From positions 1 to 14,335 of the forward strand of contig JANWLJ010000284.1 of the NCBI GenBank assembly GCA_025450955.1: a stretch of DNA of 14,335 nt, written 5' to 3'. The position numbers were made by a program, and so were the translations under genes. Each line of letters starts with the position of its first letter. Positions within the stretch are counted from its first letter, which is position 1. This DNA is from Polyangium sp. (in: bacteria) (GTDB lineage Bacteria > Myxococcota_A > Polyangia > Palsa-1104). Positions 13,810-14,335 of the stretch are shown in pieces. The notes beneath the pieces are model-generated. The model ran no database searches. It saw nothing but the letters and a program-made list of their open reading frames with translations, and had not been told where the DNA came from.

Positions 13810-14335
13810 ATGGGTGACTTCCGCATCGAGCGCGACACGTTTGGCGACATCGAGGTTCCCGCCGATCGGCTGTGGGGCGCGCAGACCGAGCGCTCTTTGG
13901 AGAACTTCAAGATCTCGGGCGAGCGCATGCCTACCTTGCTCATCCATTCGCTCGCCCAGGTCAAGCGCGCCGCGGCGACGGTCAACCTCGCGCTCGGCGT
14001 CCTTGCGGCCGACAAGGCCAAAGCGATCGCGTCGGCCTGCGACGAGGTGATCGCCGGCGCGCACGACGGCGAGTTCCCCCTGGTGGTGTGGCAGACCGGC
14101 TCCGGCACGCAGACCAACATGAACATGAACGAGGTGCTCGCCAATCGTGCGAGCGAGCTCCTGGGCGGGACACGCGGCGAGGGCCGCAGGATCCACCCCA
14201 ACGACGACGTGAACCACGGGCAGAGCTCCAACGATGTCTTCCCCACGGCGATGCACGTGGCGGCCGTCGTGGCGCTGCGCCAGCGGCTCTTGCCGAGCCT
14301 CGCCGCGCTGCGTGCGACGCTCGCGGAGAAGTCCG
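13810..14335 (+). CDS. fumC: Class II fumarate hydratase, N-terminal part
   Basis: The first 175 residues of an iron-free fumarase that interconverts fumarate and malate in the cytoplasm; the window ends inside the gene (family length about 465). ATG 13810 lies seven bases after AAGGAG. Diagnostic sequences are FRIERDTFGDIEVPADRLWG near the start, VWQTGSGTQTNMNMNEV (substrate-binding region, about 93-109) and HPNDDVNHGQSSNDVFPTAM (about 128-147), with the His of the catalytic dyad region in HGQSSND. The GSSxMPxKxN signature lies beyond the window. It is divergent from sucAB, giving a TCA-cycle cluster. Aspartase shares the fold, but the N-terminal wording is fumarase-like. Confidence 0.95.
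   Translation, partial: MGDFRIERDTFGDIEVPADRLWGAQTERSLENFKISGERMPTLLIHSLAQVKRAAATVNLALGVLAADKAKAIASACDEVIAGAHDGEFPLVVWQTGSGTQTNMNMNEVLANRASELLGGTRGEGRRIHPNDDVNHGQSSNDVFPTAMHVAAVVALRQRLLPSLAALRATLAEKS

Noticed and set aside
1..14335. CRISPR array, tRNA or rRNA genes
   Set aside because: No regularly spaced short repeats and no cloverleaf or rRNA-like sequence was seen on either strand.

Overview
The window is GC-rich DNA with heavy antisense open frames. It carries complete TCA-cycle genes, several secreted Cys-rich or repeat-bearing proteins of no recognised family, and a large TonB-dependent receptor. This combination suggests a Gram-negative bacterium, most likely a myxobacterium or relative (Myxococcota). 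That assignment is inference; no rRNA gene is present to fix it.

Layout. (1) Positions 1-147 hold the 3' end of an Xaa-Pro dipeptidase-like gene. Antisense to it is a DUF6036-like nucleotidyltransferase gene (603 to beyond the left edge), preceded by a short ORF starting with GTG at 751. (2) Positions 668-2431 are an accessory island. An 84-bp direct repeat (668-751 and 2348-2431, one mismatch) flanks a secreted protein with an internal duplication (812-1450, minus) and a ferritin-like diiron protein (1663-2244, plus). Copy 2 abuts two decayed gene ends: a minus-strand C-terminus (2241-2351) and a plus-strand Cys-rich tail (2432-2581). (3) Positions 2653-3915 encode a Kch-type potassium channel with a likely internal start that would give a free RCK domain. 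(4) Positions 3960-4972 (minus) are a two-gene operon: a secreted ten-cysteine protein and a membrane-anchored protein, joined by an ATGA overlap. (5) Positions 5237-9413 (minus) are an apparent operon: a 59-aa protein, an ArsB-family permease, a TonB-dependent receptor (ATGA overlap with arsB) and a single-domain rhodanese. (6) Positions 9457-9657 are a structured, CTAG-bounded element that ends in the sucB stop codon. (7) Positions 9654-13751 (minus) are sucA-sucB of the 2-oxoglutarate dehydrogenase complex, and the fumC start lies divergently at 13810.

How the genes work together. SucA and SucB are E1 and E2 of one complex, and fumarase belongs to the same cycle, so the right end is a core-metabolism cluster; the E3 gene is not in the window. 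The ArsB/TonB-receptor/rhodanese operon lacks the usual arsR and arsC. It could link outer-membrane uptake or sensing, inner-membrane oxyanion export and sulfur transfer, which makes it the best candidate here for an undescribed system. The left island looks like recombination-shuffled DNA.
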